A stretch of 40,908 nucleotides of DNA, from positions 1 through 40,908 of the forward strand of contig JANXRN010000176.1 of assembly GCA_025352995.1 (NCBI GenBank). Reading direction: 5' to 3'. Shown in pieces: positions 40,204-40,908 of the stretch. The stretch is from Acetobacteraceae bacterium (GTDB lineage Bacteria; Pseudomonadota; Alphaproteobacteria; Acetobacterales; Acetobacteraceae). The stretch's first letter is position 1. The number at the start of each line of letters is the position of its first letter. The notes beneath the pieces are model-generated. The model did no database searches. It worked only from the letters and a program-made list of their open reading frames with translations, and had not been told where the DNA came from. The translations under genes were made by a program, and so were the position numbers.

Positions 40204-40908
40204 CGACCGGATTTGACGTTATCATCGTCGGCGCCGGTGCCGCCGGGTTGATGTGTGCGATGACGGCCGGGGCGCGTGGGCGGCGGGTTTTGCTGCTTGA
40301 TCACGCCGAGGCGGCTGGCAAGAAAATCCTGATTTCCGGCGGTGGGCGCTGCAATTTCACCAATCTGGACACCAAGGCCGATCGGTTCCTGTCCGACAAC
40401 CCGCATTTCTGTCGCGCGGCACTGGCGGGCTATACCCCGCATGATTTCATCGCGCTGGTCGAGAAGCATGGCATTGCCTGGCATGAAAAGACCCTCGGCC
40501 AGCTATTCTGTGACGGCTCGGCGCGCCAGATCGTGGCGATGCTGCTGGGCGAATGCGCCGCGGTCGGGGTTGATCTGCGGCTGTCGCACCGGATCACCGG
40601 GGTAGAGCACGCCGACGGTTTTCAGCTTGCAACCGATCATGGCACTTTCAGCGCGCCGTCGCTGGTTCTGGCGACGGGTGGGCCGTCAATCCCGAAAATG
40701 GGGGCGAGCGGGTTTGCCTATGACATCGCCGCGCGTTTCGGATTGCGGGTGGTGCCGCCGCGCCCGGCTTTGGTGCCGCTGACCTTCGCCGGCGATGACA
40801 TCGCCTTGATGCAACCGCTCAGCGGGGTGGCGCTTGAAGTAATCGCGCGAACCGGCAAGGCGTCGTTCCGCGAGGCGATGCTGTTCACCCATCGCGGCCT
40901 GTCCGGCC
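40200..40908 (+). CDS. NAD(P)/FAD-dependent oxidoreductase, BaiN/HI0933-like, 5' part
   Basis: The frame starts at GTG 40200, overlapping the MFS stop (GTGA), and is open to the window end (236 residues visible of an expected ~390-400). It begins TTGFDVIIVGAGAAGLMCAM, a GxGxxG FAD site, followed by the HI0933-family hallmark AAGKKILISGGGRCNFTN and later LVLATGGPSIPKMGASGFAYDIA. HI0933/YhiN/BaiN proteins are flavoproteins of mostly unknown physiological substrate. The last complete codons read FTHRGLSG, which is also typical. Confidence 0.92.
   Translation, partial: MTTGFDVIIVGAGAAGLMCAMTAGARGRRVLLLDHAEAAGKKILISGGGRCNFTNLDTKADRFLSDNPHFCRAALAGYTPHDFIALVEKHGIAWHEKTLGQLFCDGSARQIVAMLLGECAAVGVDLRLSHRITGVEHADGFQLATDHGTFSAPSLVLATGGPSIPKMGASGFAYDIAARFGLRVVPPRPALVPLTFAGDDIALMQPLSGVALEVIARTGKASFREAMLFTHRGLSG

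Overview
The window is GC-rich, densely coded DNA of an alphaproteobacterium, most likely Rhodospirillales/Acetobacteraceae. I infer this from gene content (class I fructose-bisphosphate aldolase next to thiE, a CX2CX7C FNR-type regulator, a split nrdA/nrdB without an ATP cone, many ABC importers, a PHB-type hydroxybutyrate dehydrogenase) and from five copies of a paired-palindrome intergenic element. The genus is not determined. Nothing looks like a phage, plasmid or island; the only obvious accessory module is one toxin-antitoxin pair.

Layout. 1-2874 (+): 3' part of a branched-chain amino acid ABC operon: a livH remnant that seems to carry an internal deletion, a LivM-LivG fusion and LivF. 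2929-3003: tRNA-Thr(GGT). 3012-8946 (-): a hybrid histidine kinase and a receiver-EAL c-di-GMP phosphodiesterase, preceded by a three-gene redox operon (exported protein, b-type cytochrome, sulfite-oxidase-fold molybdoenzyme). 9074-9602 (-): a small coiled-coil protein and ZapA. 9692-11756 (+): unknown protein, FBP aldolase, ThiE. 11900-12838 (-): conserved small protein and SCO copper chaperone. 12898-16068 (-): nrdB and nrdA, each preceded by a pair of NrdR-like boxes 31 bp apart. 16638-17834 (-): class V aminotransferase. 17946-21438 (+): SNF2 helicase and SWIM zinc-finger protein, then an MDR oxidoreductase. 22648-23325 (+): Phd-type antitoxin/PIN toxin pair with a promoter and overlapping operator. 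23306-23842 (-): DUF1643. 24018-26097 (+): D-2-hydroxyacid dehydrogenase with the PYR and PP halves of a split ThDP enzyme. 26275-29223 (+): enoyl-CoA hydratase, MaoC hydratase and acyl-CoA dehydrogenase, then a lone peptide-binding lipoprotein-like/solute-binding protein at 29286. 31013-33809: hydroxybutyrate dehydrogenase and FNR-type regulator (-), Rieske ferredoxin (+), TauE/SafE permease (-). 34005-40908 (+): a complete Dpp/Opp-type importer with fused ATPases, an MFS exporter and the start of a BaiN/HI0933-like flavoprotein, joined by 4-base overlaps.

The most interesting non-coding signal is the family of five elements at 11767-11883, 14062-14203, 16464-16597, 26108-26248 and 30870-31004. 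Each is a pair of 22-25 bp A/T-rich palindromes in inverted orientation, enclosing an A7 tract, a GC-rich self-complementary core and a T7 tract. Four of five start 6-11 bases after a stop codon in the same orientation, so they look like mobile or duplicated bidirectional terminators. Second in interest are the two independent NrdR box pairs, the livH internal deletion and the toxin-antitoxin control region.
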